Shown: positions 9,019 through 18,374 of the stretch, piece by piece
How the letters are laid out: each line of letters opens with the position of its first letter
Position numbering within the stretch: position 1 is the stretch's first letter
Assembly: GCA_000436755.1 (NCBI GenBank)
Contig: FR887317.1
Span: 1 to 55,769 of the forward strand
DNA: 55,769 nucleotides
Direction: 5' to 3'
Origin: Clostridium sp. CAG:253
GTDB taxonomy: Bacteria > Bacillota > Clostridia > Lachnospirales > Lachnospiraceae
Notes under the pieces: generated by a model
Told to the model about the DNA's origin: nothing
The model's database searches: none
Seen by the model: only the letters and a program-made list of their open reading frames with translations
Position numbers and translations under genes: made by a program

Positions 9019-9459
9019 ATGAATTTATCAGAATTAAGTCCAGCAGCAGGTTCAAAACAGAGCGACAACTTTAGACGTGGTCGTGGTCATGGTTCAGGAA
9101 ACGGAAAGACAGCAGGTAAGGGTCATAAAGGTCAGAAAGCTCGTTCTGGTGCTCCACGTCCTGGTTTTGAAGGTGGACAGATGCCACTTTACAGACGTAT
9201 TCCAAAGAGAGGTTTCACAAACATTAACTCTAAGGAAATCGTTGCTATCAATGTTGACAAATTAGAGAAATTTGCAGACGGTGATGTAGTTACAGTTGAA
9301 GCATTACTTGAAAAAGGTATTATCAGCAATCCTAAGGATGGCGTTAAGATACTTGGAAATGGAGAATTAACTAAGAAGCTTACAGTACAGGTAAACTCAT
9401 TCAGTAAGAGTGCTGTTGAAAAGATTGAGGCTCTTGGTGGAAAAGCTGAGGTGATCTAA
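9019..9459 (+). CDS. rplO: 50S ribosomal protein L15
   Basis: L15 is a late-assembly large-subunit protein with a long basic N-terminal extension. The 146-residue protein begins [20 protein letters not shown]. It contains the Gly/Arg-rich [20 protein letters not shown] and [11 protein letters not shown] segments. AGGAGG lies 7-8 nt before the ATG. It is co-transcribed with secY (2-nt gap) from what appears to be its own promoter and structured leader, rather than read from rpmD. Confidence 0.96.
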   Translation: MNLSELSPAAGSKQSDNFRRGRGHGSGNGKTAGKGHKGQKARSGAPRPGFEGGQMPLYRRIPKRGFTNINSKEIVAINVDKLEKFADGDVVTVEALLEKGIISNPKDGVKILGNGELTKKLTVQVNSFSKSAVEKIEALGGKAEVI

Positions 9460-9461
9460 GG

Positions 9462-10802
9462 ATGTTTGAAACAGTCCGTAATGCATTTAAAATCAAAGAT
9501 TTAAGAAAGAAACTTCTGTATACTTTCTTTACTTTGATAGTTGTCCGTATTGGTTCACAGCTTCCAGTTCCGGGAGTTAAGTATGAAGCAATCAGGGAAA
9601 TGTTCAACTCACAGAAATCACTCGATTTCTTCAATCAGTTGACAGGTGGTTCATTTGAGTCTATGTCAATCTTTGCGTTGAACATTACACCATACATTAC
9701 AGCTTCGATCATTATCCAGCTTCTCACAATCGCAATTCCACGTTTAGAGGAATTACACAAAGATGGTGAGGAAGGAAGAAAGAAACTCACAGAATATACA
9801 AGATATGTGACAATAGGACTTTCAGTAATGGAAAGTGCTGCCATGGCTATCGGCTTTGGTAACAGCGGATACCTTACTGACGATAAGATTACGTTCACAT
9901 CAGTTGCAGTCATCATTGTATCATTGACAGCAGGTTCTGCTTTCTTAATGTGGTTAGGTGAGCAGATTACTGAAAAGGGTGTAGGAAACGGTATATCTAT
10001 TATCCTTTTATATAATATTGTTTCAAGATTACCAAACGACATGGCAAATCTTTACGAGAAGTTTATAAAAGGTGCAACTACAGTAACAAACGGTTTATTG
10101 GGTGCTGTAATAATTATTGCAGTATTGCTTGGAATGGTAGTATTTATTATCGTTCTTTCTGACGGTGAGAGAAGAATAAGTGTACAGTATTCAAAAAAGA
10201 CACAGGGAAGAAAACTTGTCGGTGGACAGTCATCTCATATTCCGCTTAAAGTAAACACAGCAGGTGTTATCCCTGTAATCTTTGCAGGTTCACTTTTCTC
10301 AATGCCAATTGTTATTGCAGGATTTGCAGGTATTCAGCCGGCATCAGGAGATGGTGCTTCATTTGGTCAGAAGATATTGAAAGTATTAAACCAGAACTCA
10401 TGGTGCAACTTTGACAGTTTAGGTGAGTTTAAGTATACACTTGGATTAGTAGTATATATTGTATTACTTATATTCTTTGCATACTTCTATACTTCAATCA
10501 CATTCAATCCACAGGAGATTGCAATGAACATGAAAAAACAGGGTGGTTTCATCCCTGGAATCAGACCTGGAAAACCAACAACTGATTATCTTACAAAAAT
10601 TCTTAACAGCATCATTTTCATCGGTGCAGTTGGCTTATCATTTGTAGCAATAGTACCTATCTTCTTCTCAGGTGCATTTGGTGCGAATGTATCATTCGGA
10701 GGAACATCACTTATCATTATCGTAGGTGTTGTACTTGAAACATTGAAGCAGGTAGAATCACAGATGTTAGTTCGTCATTACAGAGGATTCATCAATGAAT
10801 AA
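9462..10802 (+). CDS. secY: Preprotein translocase subunit SecY
   Basis: SecY is the channel subunit of the SecYEG translocon in the cytoplasmic membrane. The 446-residue protein shows ten hydrophobic membrane segments and the family signatures GGSFESMSIFALNITPYITA (residues about 61-80, plug and TM2 region) and RMGNGIS-like EKGVGNGISIILLYNI. The cytosolic C5-loop text GFIPGIRPGKPTTDYL is also present. AAGGATG context with GGTGATCTAAGG supplies the binding site. adk, usually next, is displaced by about 7.8 kb here. Confidence 0.97.
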   Translation: MFETVRNAFKIKDLRKKLLYTFFTLIVVRIGSQLPVPGVKYEAIREMFNSQKSLDFFNQLTGGSFESMSIFALNITPYITASIIIQLLTIAIPRLEELHKDGEEGRKKLTEYTRYVTIGLSVMESAAMAIGFGNSGYLTDDKITFTSVAVIIVSLTAGSAFLMWLGEQITEKGVGNGISIILLYNIVSRLPNDMANLYEKFIKGATTVTNGLLGAVIIIAVLLGMVVFIIVLSDGERRISVQYSKKTQGRKLVGGQSSHIPLKVNTAGVIPVIFAGSLFSMPIVIAGFAGIQPASGDGASFGQKILKVLNQNSWCNFDSLGEFKYTLGLVVYIVLLIFFAYFYTSITFNPQEIAMNMKKQGGFIPGIRPGKPTTDYLTKILNSIIFIGAVGLSFVAIVPIFFSGAFGANVSFGGTSLIIIVGVVLETLKQVESQMLVRHYRGFINE

Positions 10803-10858
10803 TCCGAGGCATTAGTTGGAGGACAAAATACATTTTTACTTCAACATCATAAAATAAA

Positions 10859-10890
10859 AACGTCATACATTTAATGTATGGCGTTTTTTA
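10859..10890 (+). terminator. Intrinsic terminator after secY
   Basis: AACG-T-CATACATT (from 10859) pairs with AATGTATG-G-CGTT, followed by TTTTTTAAT. It closes the rplO-secY unit. Between the secY stop and this hairpin, GGAGGACAAAATA at 10818-10830 looks like an orphan ribosome binding site without a gene. Confidence 0.8.
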
Positions 10891-11059
10891 ATATCTGATA
10901 ATTTATAGTCTGCTGAATGTTTTAGCGATTATAACATGTATTTAAAATTTAAGATAAAAAATTCTTATTATTTGCAACATCTGAACATAATATCTGTCTT
11001 ATAGAGTGAAGTGGATAAAATTTAAGAAATTAAGACATGAATTAAAAAGGGGGATTATT

Positions 11060-13126
11060 ATGAAAAGAAAAAGTATCTTAGTAATGATAATTATGTTCAT
11101 GATGTTTACATTTCAATATGCGGATAAGGATGTATGTCATGCGGCAGGAAAATTAACAGACTATGGAACGGTAAGTAAAAATGGTGAGGTATTGTACATA
11201 CCTGAAAAAGTAATTGCAATAGGTGGTATTAATGATCATTGGAATGATGATTATGATTCATTAAAAAAGATAGTTGTATCAAAAAAGAATAAAAGTTATA
11301 AAGCCGTAGATGGAGTTTTATTTAACAAAAAAGGCACTGAATTGGTTTCATATCCTATGAAAAAAGCGGGAACTACATATAAAATTCCAAGTACGGTAAA
11401 GAGTGTTGCAAGCTATGCATTTGCGGGAAACAAAAAACTTAAAAAAATAGTAGTTGGCAAAAATGTTAAAAAGTTTGATGCGAATGCGATTAGCAGAAAC
11501 AGGTTAATTGGTGGGGGATGTACACAACTGGAAAAGATAACTGTCTCTAAAGAAAACAAATACCTTAAGATGGTGAATGGAGTTTTGTTTAACAAAAAGA
11601 AAACAAAGTTACTGATATATCCTCCAAAAAAGAAGGGAAGTACATACGAACTTCCGAATTCAACAAAATATATAGGCTGGTATGCATTTATGGGTAATGT
11701 CAGTTTAAAGAATGTAACGGTTGATGAGAATGTCAGTAAAATCAATGAATGTGCATTCAGGGGAACAAAAATAGAAAAGATTGAGTTGTCAGGTGGAAGA
11801 GCAGATGCTGATACGAGTCTTACAATAGCAATGGATGCATTTTCAGACTGCAATCATTTGGAGGATATTACAGGTGGCTACAGAGTATCTGAGGTAGGCT
11901 GGTATGCTTTTGATTCGTGTGTTAATTTGAAAAACATGGATATAGGAATGGGACTTAAAAAGATAGATGCTGCATTTAAAGGATGCCGTAGTTTAAGAAA
12001 AATCTGCTTATCAAATAAAATAGAAGATATAAATGGTGAAGCGTTTTCAAATGGTGCATGTAAAGAGTTTTCAGTGGAAGACGGGAGTGAAAGTTATAAG
12101 AGTATAGATGGTTGTTTGTATAAGATAGTTGACAGTGAAAAAGATAATTTGAAGCTGATGTATGCTGCAAATACAACCGATTTTAAGTATGCTACACCGG
12201 AAAATGTAACGGAAGCAGACATGTGTGCATTTCGTGGAAGAGACAATATAAAAGAAATTGACATAGGCGGTGAAATAGAAGAACTTAGCTGGTATTCATT
12301 AATCAACTGCAGCAATCTTGAGACATTAAAATTATCTTCAAAGCTGAAAAGCTTTGACAGAGATATGACTGCTTACAGTTTTGATAATGATTTAACAAAC
12401 TTAAAAAACATAATAGTCGATGAGGGTAATACTGAATATGAGTCATATAACAACGAACTTTTTGAAAAAGGAAAAAAGAATTTGATTTTGTTACCGTATG
12501 GCAGCGACAGTATAGTTATTCCAAAAGAAACTGAATATATATGTGGTGGGATAGCAAAAAATAAATTTAAAAATATTAAAGTTGAAGACGGCAATAAATA
12601 TTTTACAGTCAATTCAAATGTTTTATATAATAAGGATATTACAGAAATAATAATCTTTCCTTCATATAAAACGACTTACACATTACCGGCAACATTAAAA
12701 GAATTTCCGTCAATGACTTACAGGTATACGGAGGATTATTTAGATATAGAAGGAGAGGCTTGGATAACAAGGGCAGACGAAAATCTGGAATGTGTGAAAG
12801 TTGCAAAAGGCAATGAAGTTTATAAGGCTGTAGATGGAGTTTTATATCTGAAAAATACTAAACAATTGGAGTATTACCCACCGGCAAAAAAGGGAAGTTA
12901 TAAAATAATAGAAGGAACAAAGTATGTTAACAATGCTGCATTTATCTATACAAAATATTTGACATCACTTACAGTACCTGACAGCGTTAAGAGTATTATA
13001 ATTAGTCCAAAAGATTCAGAAAGTTTGAAAGAAATTACAGTACCGGTAAAATGCGAGGTTATAAAAATGACAAAGAGAGAAGGCAGTGGCGTTAAAGTTT
13101 ACAGGAGTTTGGTACTCAAATGCTAG
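11060..13126 (+). CDS. Secreted BspA-like leucine-rich repeat protein
   Basis: ATG 11060 gives 688 residues with an N-terminal signal peptide (MKRKSILVMIIMFMMFTF; likely cleavage near CHAA, about residue 29). GGGGG lies 6-10 nt upstream. The rest is built from LRR_5 (BspA-type) units: repeats with KIPSTVKSVASYAFAGNKKL-like text, interspersed with a recurring YKAVDGVLFNKKGTELVSYP motif. That motif recurs at about residues 79, 170, 335, 455 and 590. No membrane anchor, LPXTG or cell-wall-binding repeat is visible, so it may be released or held by unknown means. Proteins of this class in gut bacteria often mediate adhesion or matrix binding, but the ligand here is unknown. It is flanked by terminators and seems monocistronic. 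Confidence 0.8.
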   Translation: MKRKSILVMIIMFMMFTFQYADKDVCHAAGKLTDYGTVSKNGEVLYIPEKVIAIGGINDHWNDDYDSLKKIVVSKKNKSYKAVDGVLFNKKGTELVSYPMKKAGTTYKIPSTVKSVASYAFAGNKKLKKIVVGKNVKKFDANAISRNRLIGGGCTQLEKITVSKENKYLKMVNGVLFNKKKTKLLIYPPKKKGSTYELPNSTKYIGWYAFMGNVSLKNVTVDENVSKINECAFRGTKIEKIELSGGRADADTSLTIAMDAFSDCNHLEDITGGYRVSEVGWYAFDSCVNLKNMDIGMGLKKIDAAFKGCRSLRKICLSNKIEDINGEAFSNGACKEFSVEDGSESYKSIDGCLYKIVDSEKDNLKLMYAANTTDFKYATPENVTEADMCAFRGRDNIKEIDIGGEIEELSWYSLINCSNLETLKLSSKLKSFDRDMTAYSFDNDLTNLKNIIVDEGNTEYESYNNELFEKGKKNLILLPYGSDSIVIPKETEYICGGIAKNKFKNIKVEDGNKYFTVNSNVLYNKDITEIIIFPSYKTTYTLPATLKEFPSMTYRYTEDYLDIEGEAWITRADENLECVKVAKGNEVYKAVDGVLYLKNTKQLEYYPPAKKGSYKIIEGTKYVNNAAFIYTKYLTSLTVPDSVKSIIISPKDSESLKEITVPVKCEVIKMTKREGSGVKVYRSLVLKC

Positions 13127-13188
13127 TATGGCACACATCAAATCAAAAAATCTCAACACAGCCAAAGAACATTATAATATTTAAGTTT

Positions 13189-13221
13189 AAGCCTCGTGCA
13201 TCTGTGATGCATGGGGCTTTT
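13189..13221 (+). terminator. Intrinsic terminator after LRR gene
   Basis: AAGCC-T-CGTGCATC, loop TGT, GATGCATG-G-GGCTT, then TTTATC. The remainder of 13127-13382 is AT-rich with no gene; a TATTAT-type -10 around 13303 may serve the next gene. Confidence 0.75.
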
Positions 13222-13382
13222 ATCATTTTATGACATACATAAAGATGCGAAAACGGGAATAATTATTATCTATGTGGAGTGACGGTATAGTGTGAATTGT
13301 GTTATTATATATAAAAATGTGTGATGAATTAAATGAGTTTTTATTAAAAATAATTGGGTAGATATTTTGACGGAGATTGAAG

Positions 13383-14270
13383 ATGAGTATAAACATAATA
13401 GAAATTAAAGATTTTGATGCAGATGAACTTGATGTATATGCGAGATTATCCGAGGGACAATTGTTGAACAGGGCTGAGCCGGGGAAAGGGATTTTTATAG
13501 CAGAAAGTCCTAAAGTTATAGAAAGAGCACTTGATGCGGGATATGAACCAATATCCTGTCTTATAGAAAAAAAGCATATTGACGGCGAAGGAAAAAACAT
13601 ATTGGAAAAATGCAATGAAATATATGAAAACATTATGGAAAATAAATCAAATGATGAAACAGATATGCATGGATTTCCGGTATATACGGCGGAATTTGAT
13701 ATTTTAACTAAGCTTACGGGTTTCAAACTTACAAGAGGAATGTTATGTGCGATGCGGCGTAAACCATTGCAGACACTTGAAAAAATTTGTGATGGTGCAA
13801 AACGTATTGCAATACTTGAAAATGTTATGAACCCGACAAATGTTGGTGCGATTTTTCGCTCTGCCGCTGCACTTAATATAGATGCGGTTGTCCTGACAAA
13901 CGGAAGCAGCAATCCATTATACCGAAGGTCAGCAAGAGTCAGCATGGGAACAGTGTTTCAGATACCTTGGACATTTATTGATATATCGGATAGTGAGGGA
14001 ACTTATATTGATAGACTTCACAAACTCGGATTTAAGACGGCGGCGATGGCACTGGAAGATGATTCGGTAAGCATTGACGATGCGAATGTTGTATCAGAGG
14101 AAAAACTTGCGATAATACTCGGAACAGAAGGTGACGGACTTTTGAAAAACACGATAGACGAAAGTGATTATACGATAAAAATACCTATGTCACATGGGGT
14201 CGATTCACTTAATGTTGCATCGGCAAGTGCTGTTGTATTCTGGGCTGTCAGACCGTGTGCCGCAGACTAA
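13383..14270 (+). CDS. SpoU/TrmH-family RNA 2'-O-methyltransferase
   Basis: The product is predicted to methylate a ribose 2'-OH in rRNA or tRNA using S-adenosylmethionine. ATG 13383 (MSINIIEIKDFDADELDVYA) follows ACGGAG by 7 nt and gives 295 residues. The N-terminal part (residues about 1-115) resembles the RNA 2'-O-ribose methyltransferase substrate-binding domain. The C-terminal SPOUT domain shows motif 1 NPTNVGAIFRSAAALNIDAV, motif 2 ILGTEGDGLL and motif 3 IPMSHGVDSLNVASASA with the knotted SAM-binding signature. It lies alone between the LRR gene and the TetR gene; the exact RNA target cannot be read from sequence. Confidence 0.85.
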   Translation: MSINIIEIKDFDADELDVYARLSEGQLLNRAEPGKGIFIAESPKVIERALDAGYEPISCLIEKKHIDGEGKNILEKCNEIYENIMENKSNDETDMHGFPVYTAEFDILTKLTGFKLTRGMLCAMRRKPLQTLEKICDGAKRIAILENVMNPTNVGAIFRSAAALNIDAVVLTNGSSNPLYRRSARVSMGTVFQIPWTFIDISDSEGTYIDRLHKLGFKTAAMALEDDSVSIDDANVVSEEKLAIILGTEGDGLLKNTIDESDYTIKIPMSHGVDSLNVASASAVVFWAVRPCAAD

Positions 14271-14322
14271 ATCTGCGCAGATTAAAAAATATTAAAATAT
14301 ATATAAAAAGGAAATTAAGTGT

Positions 14323-14898
14323 ATGGAAGAAATTTCAGATGAAAGATATAGTATTGCTGATGAAGCTATATATGACGCATTTTTTTTGATTTTAAAAGAG
14401 AAAGAATTAGATAAAATAACTGTGACTGATATAATAAAAAAAGCCGGAATTGTGAGAAGTACATTTTATAATCATTTTGAAAATATCCCGGCTTTGATAA
14501 ATGCAATAGAAGATAAGACCATAAATGAAATTTTCAATTTGATGGAATCATTTCATGCAGAAAATGACCATGATATATGCAAATCATATTTTCTTGCGTT
14601 ATGCAATTATACGATGAAAAACAGATATCTGGCAGATATTTTAAAAAGTCCCAGAGGAAATAATTTTTTTGAAAAAACCATGACAATGTTTCATGATTAT
14701 GTGAGGCATATAACCAATAGCGTAATGCCGTCGAAACATAGTAAACAGGAGTTTTCATATATGGTAGCGGGTTCCATTGGCAGTACATTAGGTGTACTAC
14801 ACAAATGGAGCAGGGAAAATTTTGAAGTACCTGCCGAAGCTGTTGCAGAGTTTATGACGCAGACATTTATGACGGGAATGTTACCTTTTATGCGTTAG
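14323..14898 (+). CDS. TetR/AcrR-family transcriptional regulator
   Basis: The 191-residue product has an N-terminal helix-turn-helix (ITVTDIIKKAGIVRSTFYNH, residues about 27-46) with the typical F/Y-YNHF recognition-helix end. A helical C-terminal ligand-binding region is typical of small TetR regulators with a C-terminal domain like TetR_C_8. The upstream binding site is weak (AAAAGGAA). It converges on the adenylation-condensation cassette and shares a palindromic terminator with it, so a local role in controlling that cassette or sensing its product is plausible but not shown. Confidence 0.85.
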   Translation: MEEISDERYSIADEAIYDAFFLILKEKELDKITVTDIIKKAGIVRSTFYNHFENIPALINAIEDKTINEIFNLMESFHAENDHDICKSYFLALCNYTMKNRYLADILKSPRGNNFFEKTMTMFHDYVRHITNSVMPSKHSKQEFSYMVAGSIGSTLGVLHKWSRENFEVPAEAVAEFMTQTFMTGMLPFMR

Positions 14899-14929
14899 TA
14901 CAACGAATAACTAATTATTCGTTGTACTA
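14896..14929. terminator. Perfect palindrome shared by two convergent stop codons
   Basis: Arms TAGTACAACGAATAA (14896-14910) and TTATTCGTTGTACTA (14915-14929) are perfect 15-nt inverted repeats around CTAA. The first TAG is the stop of the TetR gene; the last three bases (CTA) are the TAG stop of the opposite ligase gene. It probably works as a bidirectional terminator or mRNA 3'-end stabiliser, although no clear T-tract follows on either side. Confidence 0.75.
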
Positions 14930-16534
14930 TATCATTGGTTCATCAATAAGAGCTTCCTGTCTTTTTATCTTCTTTGTTGAACTTCTTATAAATGGATTTT
15001 TCCGTATCACAAGACCTGTTATGCGGCGGTAGGTCGGCTGTTCACTGTTATATTTGTCAATAAATGCCTGTAAATTTTTCCGGACTTCATCTTCTGTCAT
15101 ATTAGCTGCAATAACAAGCTCCTGTTCGGGATAAATTCTTGCTGTGAGTCCATTTTTCTCTCCGGTAACGATAACTTCACCTACAAGGTCATCAAGGGCA
15201 AGCTTATTTTCGATTTCTTCAGGTGAAATATTTTCGCCGTTTGAAAGAATTATTAAGTTTTTAACCCGTCCATTGATAAAAAGAAAACCATCTTCATCGA
15301 TATAGCCTTTATCACCGGTATGCAGCCATCCGTCTCTTAAAGTTTCAGCCGTTTCCTTTGGCATATTATAATAGCCTTTCATAACGCTTGTTCCTCTTAC
15401 AAGAATTTCACCATTATCAAATGAGATTTCAGCGTTTGAGAGGGGGCGACCGATAGATCCGGTTTTATGGCAGCCTGGAAGATTTGAACTAATTACAGGT
15501 GAGCATTCTGACATACCATAACCTTCATATATATCTATGCCATATTCAGCAAATTTATCAATATAAAAAGGATCAAGGTGGGCTCCTCCCATAAATATAA
15601 TGTGCAGATTTCCGCCAAATATTTTGTTCGCCAGAATATTTGGTGGAATTGAAGGGTCGGCAGCAGCAAGTCTTTTGTAGATTGTTTCAACCATCATAGG
15701 AACCATAAGAATCACTTCCGGCTTAAAAACACCAATATTTCTCATCATATGCATGAGAGAATCATTTATACATATAGTTGCACCGAGAGAGAAGCCTTTT
15801 AGCCAGTCCATTACAAGACAATATACATGGTGAACAGGAAGTACACTGAGCATGACAGTTCCGGATTCAGTATAATAATTTACTGATTGAACATTTGAAG
15901 CAAGATTATTATGAGTCAGCATGACCCCTTTGCTTTTGCCTGTTGTTCCGGATGTAAAAATTATAGTTGCTGTATCATCCGGAGCAGGTCTGTCAGCATC
16001 ATTATCCGAGGTTCTGACAACATTTTTTAAGTCTGAGACGAAAGAAACGGTGTTGCTGTTGTTAATGGAATTATTGGCAAAAGCAGATATTTTATTTAAT
16101 ATACTGTTCTTTTCCGTGTCGTTGTTATCACTGTTAAGTATCCATATATTTTTTAATTTTGGGCAGTCAGCAAGGATTGAGGAAAGCAGGGAAAGATTTT
16201 TAGGACTTAAAAAAAGTGCTTCTGAATCTGAACGGTTGATAAGGTCTGTCAGATCTTTGTCAGGAAGCCCGGCATCAAGAGGAACGGCAACACATCCACC
16301 TGTGATTATACCGAGATAACTTTCAATCCATTCTACTGAACTTGTACCAATCAGAGCTATATGTTTTTTTAAGAAGCCTTCTTTTAAAAGAGCTTTTCTG
16401 ATGGCAGTAATGTTTTCGTTTAGGGATGCATAATTTATCTCAAAAATTTCTTTCTTTTTAAGCCATTTGACAGCAGTAAGTTCCGCAAACCTGCAGGCAC
16501 TTTCTTCTATAATGTCACGAATAAGTTTTTCCAT
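14927..16534 (-). CDS. Acyl/amino-acid adenylating enzyme (AMP-dependent ligase)
   Basis: The product is predicted to activate a carboxylic acid with ATP to an acyl-adenylate, then load it on a carrier protein or CoA. I start at ATG 16534 (MEKLIRDIIEESACRFAEL, 535 residues) because GGAGG lies just upstream; a longer start at 16546 overlaps that site. Core motifs are present: TIIFTSGTTGKSKGVMLTH (about residues 188-206), YGMSECSP, GWLHTGDKGYIDEDGFLFIN and GRVKNLIILSNGENISPEEI. A C-terminal catalytic-type lysine lies in RSSTKKIKRQ near the end. The 36-nt spacing to a carrier-protein gene suggests loading onto that carrier. The substrate could be a fatty acid or an amino acid; the long-chain acyl-CoA-synthetase-like motif style favours a fatty or aryl acid. 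Confidence 0.82.
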   Translation of the reverse strand: MEKLIRDIIEESACRFAELTAVKWLKKKEIFEINYASLNENITAIRKALLKEGFLKKHIALIGTSSVEWIESYLGIITGGCVAVPLDAGLPDKDLTDLINRSDSEALFLSPKNLSLLSSILADCPKLKNIWILNSDNNDTEKNSILNKISAFANNSINNSNTVSFVSDLKNVVRTSDNDADRPAPDDTATIIFTSGTTGKSKGVMLTHNNLASNVQSVNYYTESGTVMLSVLPVHHVYCLVMDWLKGFSLGATICINDSLMHMMRNIGVFKPEVILMVPMMVETIYKRLAAADPSIPPNILANKIFGGNLHIIFMGGAHLDPFYIDKFAEYGIDIYEGYGMSECSPVISSNLPGCHKTGSIGRPLSNAEISFDNGEILVRGTSVMKGYYNMPKETAETLRDGWLHTGDKGYIDEDGFLFINGRVKNLIILSNGENISPEEIENKLALDDLVGEVIVTGEKNGLTARIYPEQELVIAANMTEDEVRKNLQAFIDKYNSEQPTYRRITGLVIRKNPFIRSSTKKIKRQEALIDEPMI

Positions 16535-16570
16535 AATTACCTCCATAAAAATTCTAAAGAAACAAAATTA

Positions 16571-16801
16571 TTATACTAATGTATTTAAAAGTTCAAGAGC
16601 TTCTGAAACATTGCGAATTTTTAATGCTTCTTCATCTTCAAGTTCTACATCAAAAGTATCTTCAAGCTCACCGAGAAATGACATAAAGTCAAGAGAACTA
16701 AAGCCAAGATCTTCTCTAAATCTCATATCACCATTCATATCCTCAGGCTTTACTTCGCAATACTGTGCAACGATATTTTTAAACTGCATTTCCTTTGTCA
16801 T
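16571..16801 (-). CDS. Free-standing acyl/peptidyl carrier protein
   Basis: This is a carrier protein that would bear a 4'-phosphopantetheine arm. ATG 16801 (MTKEMQFKNIVAQYCEVKPE, 76 residues) follows TGGAGG by about 7 nt; an upstream in-frame ATG at 16855 is judged too early. The attachment site is Ser36 in EDLGFSSLDFMSFLGELED, where the usual Asp before Ser-Leu is Ser. It sits between the condensation-domain and ligase genes on the same strand, implying a carrier for the activated acyl group. No phosphopantetheinyl transferase is encoded in the window, so it would depend on one elsewhere. Confidence 0.82.
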   Translation of the reverse strand: MTKEMQFKNIVAQYCEVKPEDMNGDMRFREDLGFSSLDFMSFLGELEDTFDVELEDEEALKIRNVSEALELLNTLV

Positions 16802-16868
16802 GTTTTTTTCCTCCATATAATAAAATTTTGAGAGTACATAAGAATTTAGTTTCATAAAATTTAATATG

Positions 16869-18254
16869 TTATACCTGTTCTATTATTTCTCCAATAGTCA
16901 TATCAGGTTCTGCAATTCCTTTAAAGAGTATACGCATCATGTAATAATATAAAAGTTCCATGTCATGTTCTTTAAGATTGGCAGTCTGATAATGGTATGA
17001 AAAATTTGTTCCACCGTTATCGGTGTGTGATACAGTCAGATACATCTTTTTTGTCGCGGCACCGTTTGCAAACCATTTTGAGTGCTGTGGTATGTTTTCA
17101 AGGTGCGGATTGTCCATTTTTACAGTCATCGGCTGATATGTAAGATAGCAGCTTTCGTATGATGTATTTTCAGGTGTTTTATAACGCCGTCTCATTTCTT
17201 CTTCAATCAGAGCAGGATCATAATTGCTGTGCATATAGATTCTGTTTTGTATATCCTGTATTTCATGTGCTGCCGTTAAAAAATCAGTATCAGCAGAAAT
17301 AACAGTTCTGCATGGAAACATAATCGTACGGCTTCCGCCGGATGTCCATTCATCATGAGTAGAACGTCTTGATATAAAATTTTGAATTGTTATATCTTCC
17401 TGTCCGTCATTAACTTTAGAAAGATAGGTTCTGATTCCCAAGAGTAGGAGATTTGTCATGGAAAGCTGATGGTTTGTGCAAAAATCCAGCAGATTTTTTG
17501 TAGGTTCAGGTTCAAGATAATAGTCTTTAACTGCTACAAATAAATTTTTCAGTTCAATGTCTGCAGCTCTTAAATTTTTGTCATTGTGAAGTTTTCTTGA
17601 TTCCTCCAAAATTGCGGGGCCTTGTATATCAGAATAAAGAGGTTCGCCTAGAATGTCTAATTGATCATCCCAAAATTTTTTATCTTTTAAAAATCTTTTT
17701 TTATTAGCAGCTTTTTCAAGATCTTTAGAAAGAACGGTTTCAAAATCAGCGAGATCTTTTGGAAAATCAGAACCGAATCTGTAATGTGTATAAAGCTGCA
17801 TCAGATCATTTATCATTACTATCAGACCACAGGAATCAATGAGACGGTGATCCATATGTATAAAAAATCCGTTGTATCCATCAGGAAGTTTTAACATTGT
17901 TACATCGCACATAGGAATATCATTTCCATCCATTGTTTCATATGCCCATTGTTGCATAAGCTTATCGGCATCCGCCATACGCATATTTGAGAGATCCTTA
18001 ATAGGAATGTCTCTTGAATCGTTTGATGCAATATACTGCATGACATCACAGTTTTCATCAGGTTTTGTAAAACGAAGACGCATACAGCCATAACGCTCAA
18101 ATTCAAGTTGAATGCATTTTTTTAAAAGACCAAAATCAAGAGCAGCCTTTAAGGATGCAACAACGCTTACTCCCGATACCTGCTGGGTTTTGTATTTTTT
18201 GATCCAGTTATAATGCATTTTTTGTGCCGCCGTCAATGGATAGTAATTTTTCAT
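16869..18254 (-). CDS. Stand-alone condensation-domain (acyltransferase) protein
   Basis: The product resembles the condensation domain of nonribosomal peptide synthetases, which joins a carrier-bound acyl group to an amine or alcohol. ATG 18254 (MKNYYPLTAAQKMHYNWIKK, 461 residues) has GAGGAGG 6 nt upstream. YPLTAAQ matches the usual C1 motif at the N-terminus. The catalytic HxxxD lies in FIHMDHRLIDSCG (His near residue 135); the usual Gly after Asp is displaced by two. A later block SRRSTHDEWTSGGSR resembles the latch region. It is the promoter-proximal gene of the three-gene cassette. No thioesterase or transporter is adjacent, so how the product leaves is unknown. Confidence 0.8.
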   Translation of the reverse strand: MKNYYPLTAAQKMHYNWIKKYKTQQVSGVSVVASLKAALDFGLLKKCIQLEFERYGCMRLRFTKPDENCDVMQYIASNDSRDIPIKDLSNMRMADADKLMQQWAYETMDGNDIPMCDVTMLKLPDGYNGFFIHMDHRLIDSCGLIVMINDLMQLYTHYRFGSDFPKDLADFETVLSKDLEKAANKKRFLKDKKFWDDQLDILGEPLYSDIQGPAILEESRKLHNDKNLRAADIELKNLFVAVKDYYLEPEPTKNLLDFCTNHQLSMTNLLLLGIRTYLSKVNDGQEDITIQNFISRRSTHDEWTSGGSRTIMFPCRTVISADTDFLTAAHEIQDIQNRIYMHSNYDPALIEEEMRRRYKTPENTSYESCYLTYQPMTVKMDNPHLENIPQHSKWFANGAATKKMYLTVSHTDNGGTNFSYHYQTANLKEHDMELLYYYMMRILFKGIAEPDMTIGEIIEQV

Positions 18255-18362
18255 GTAAAACCTCCTCAATTTTTGCATTTTTTTCTTTTGCAAAGGTAGC
18301 ATATTTTTTTTGAGATTACCACCCCTTTAGAGACTTAACGGACATTTTACATAAAATTGACC

Positions 18363-18374
18363 AAGACCTGTCTT
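18363..18374. promoter_or_regulatory. Dyad upstream of the condensation cassette
   Basis: AAGAC-CT-GTCTT is a perfect 12-nt dyad about 110 nt upstream of the cassette's first start codon. It could be an operator (for example for the linked TetR protein). The 18255-18645 gap is otherwise AT-rich and contains the divergent control regions of the cassette and adk; I see no gene in it. Confidence 0.3.

Noticed and set aside
10811..10858. Small peptide gene after the orphan GGAGGA behind secY
   Set aside because: No ATG, GTG or TTG lies at a usable distance before the terminator, so I treat it as a possible leftover initiation site only.
13223..13945. 240-codon frame on - opposite the RNA methyltransferase
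   Set aside because: Antisense shadow of a clear SpoU-family gene with a low-complexity Ser/Ile-rich product and no binding site.
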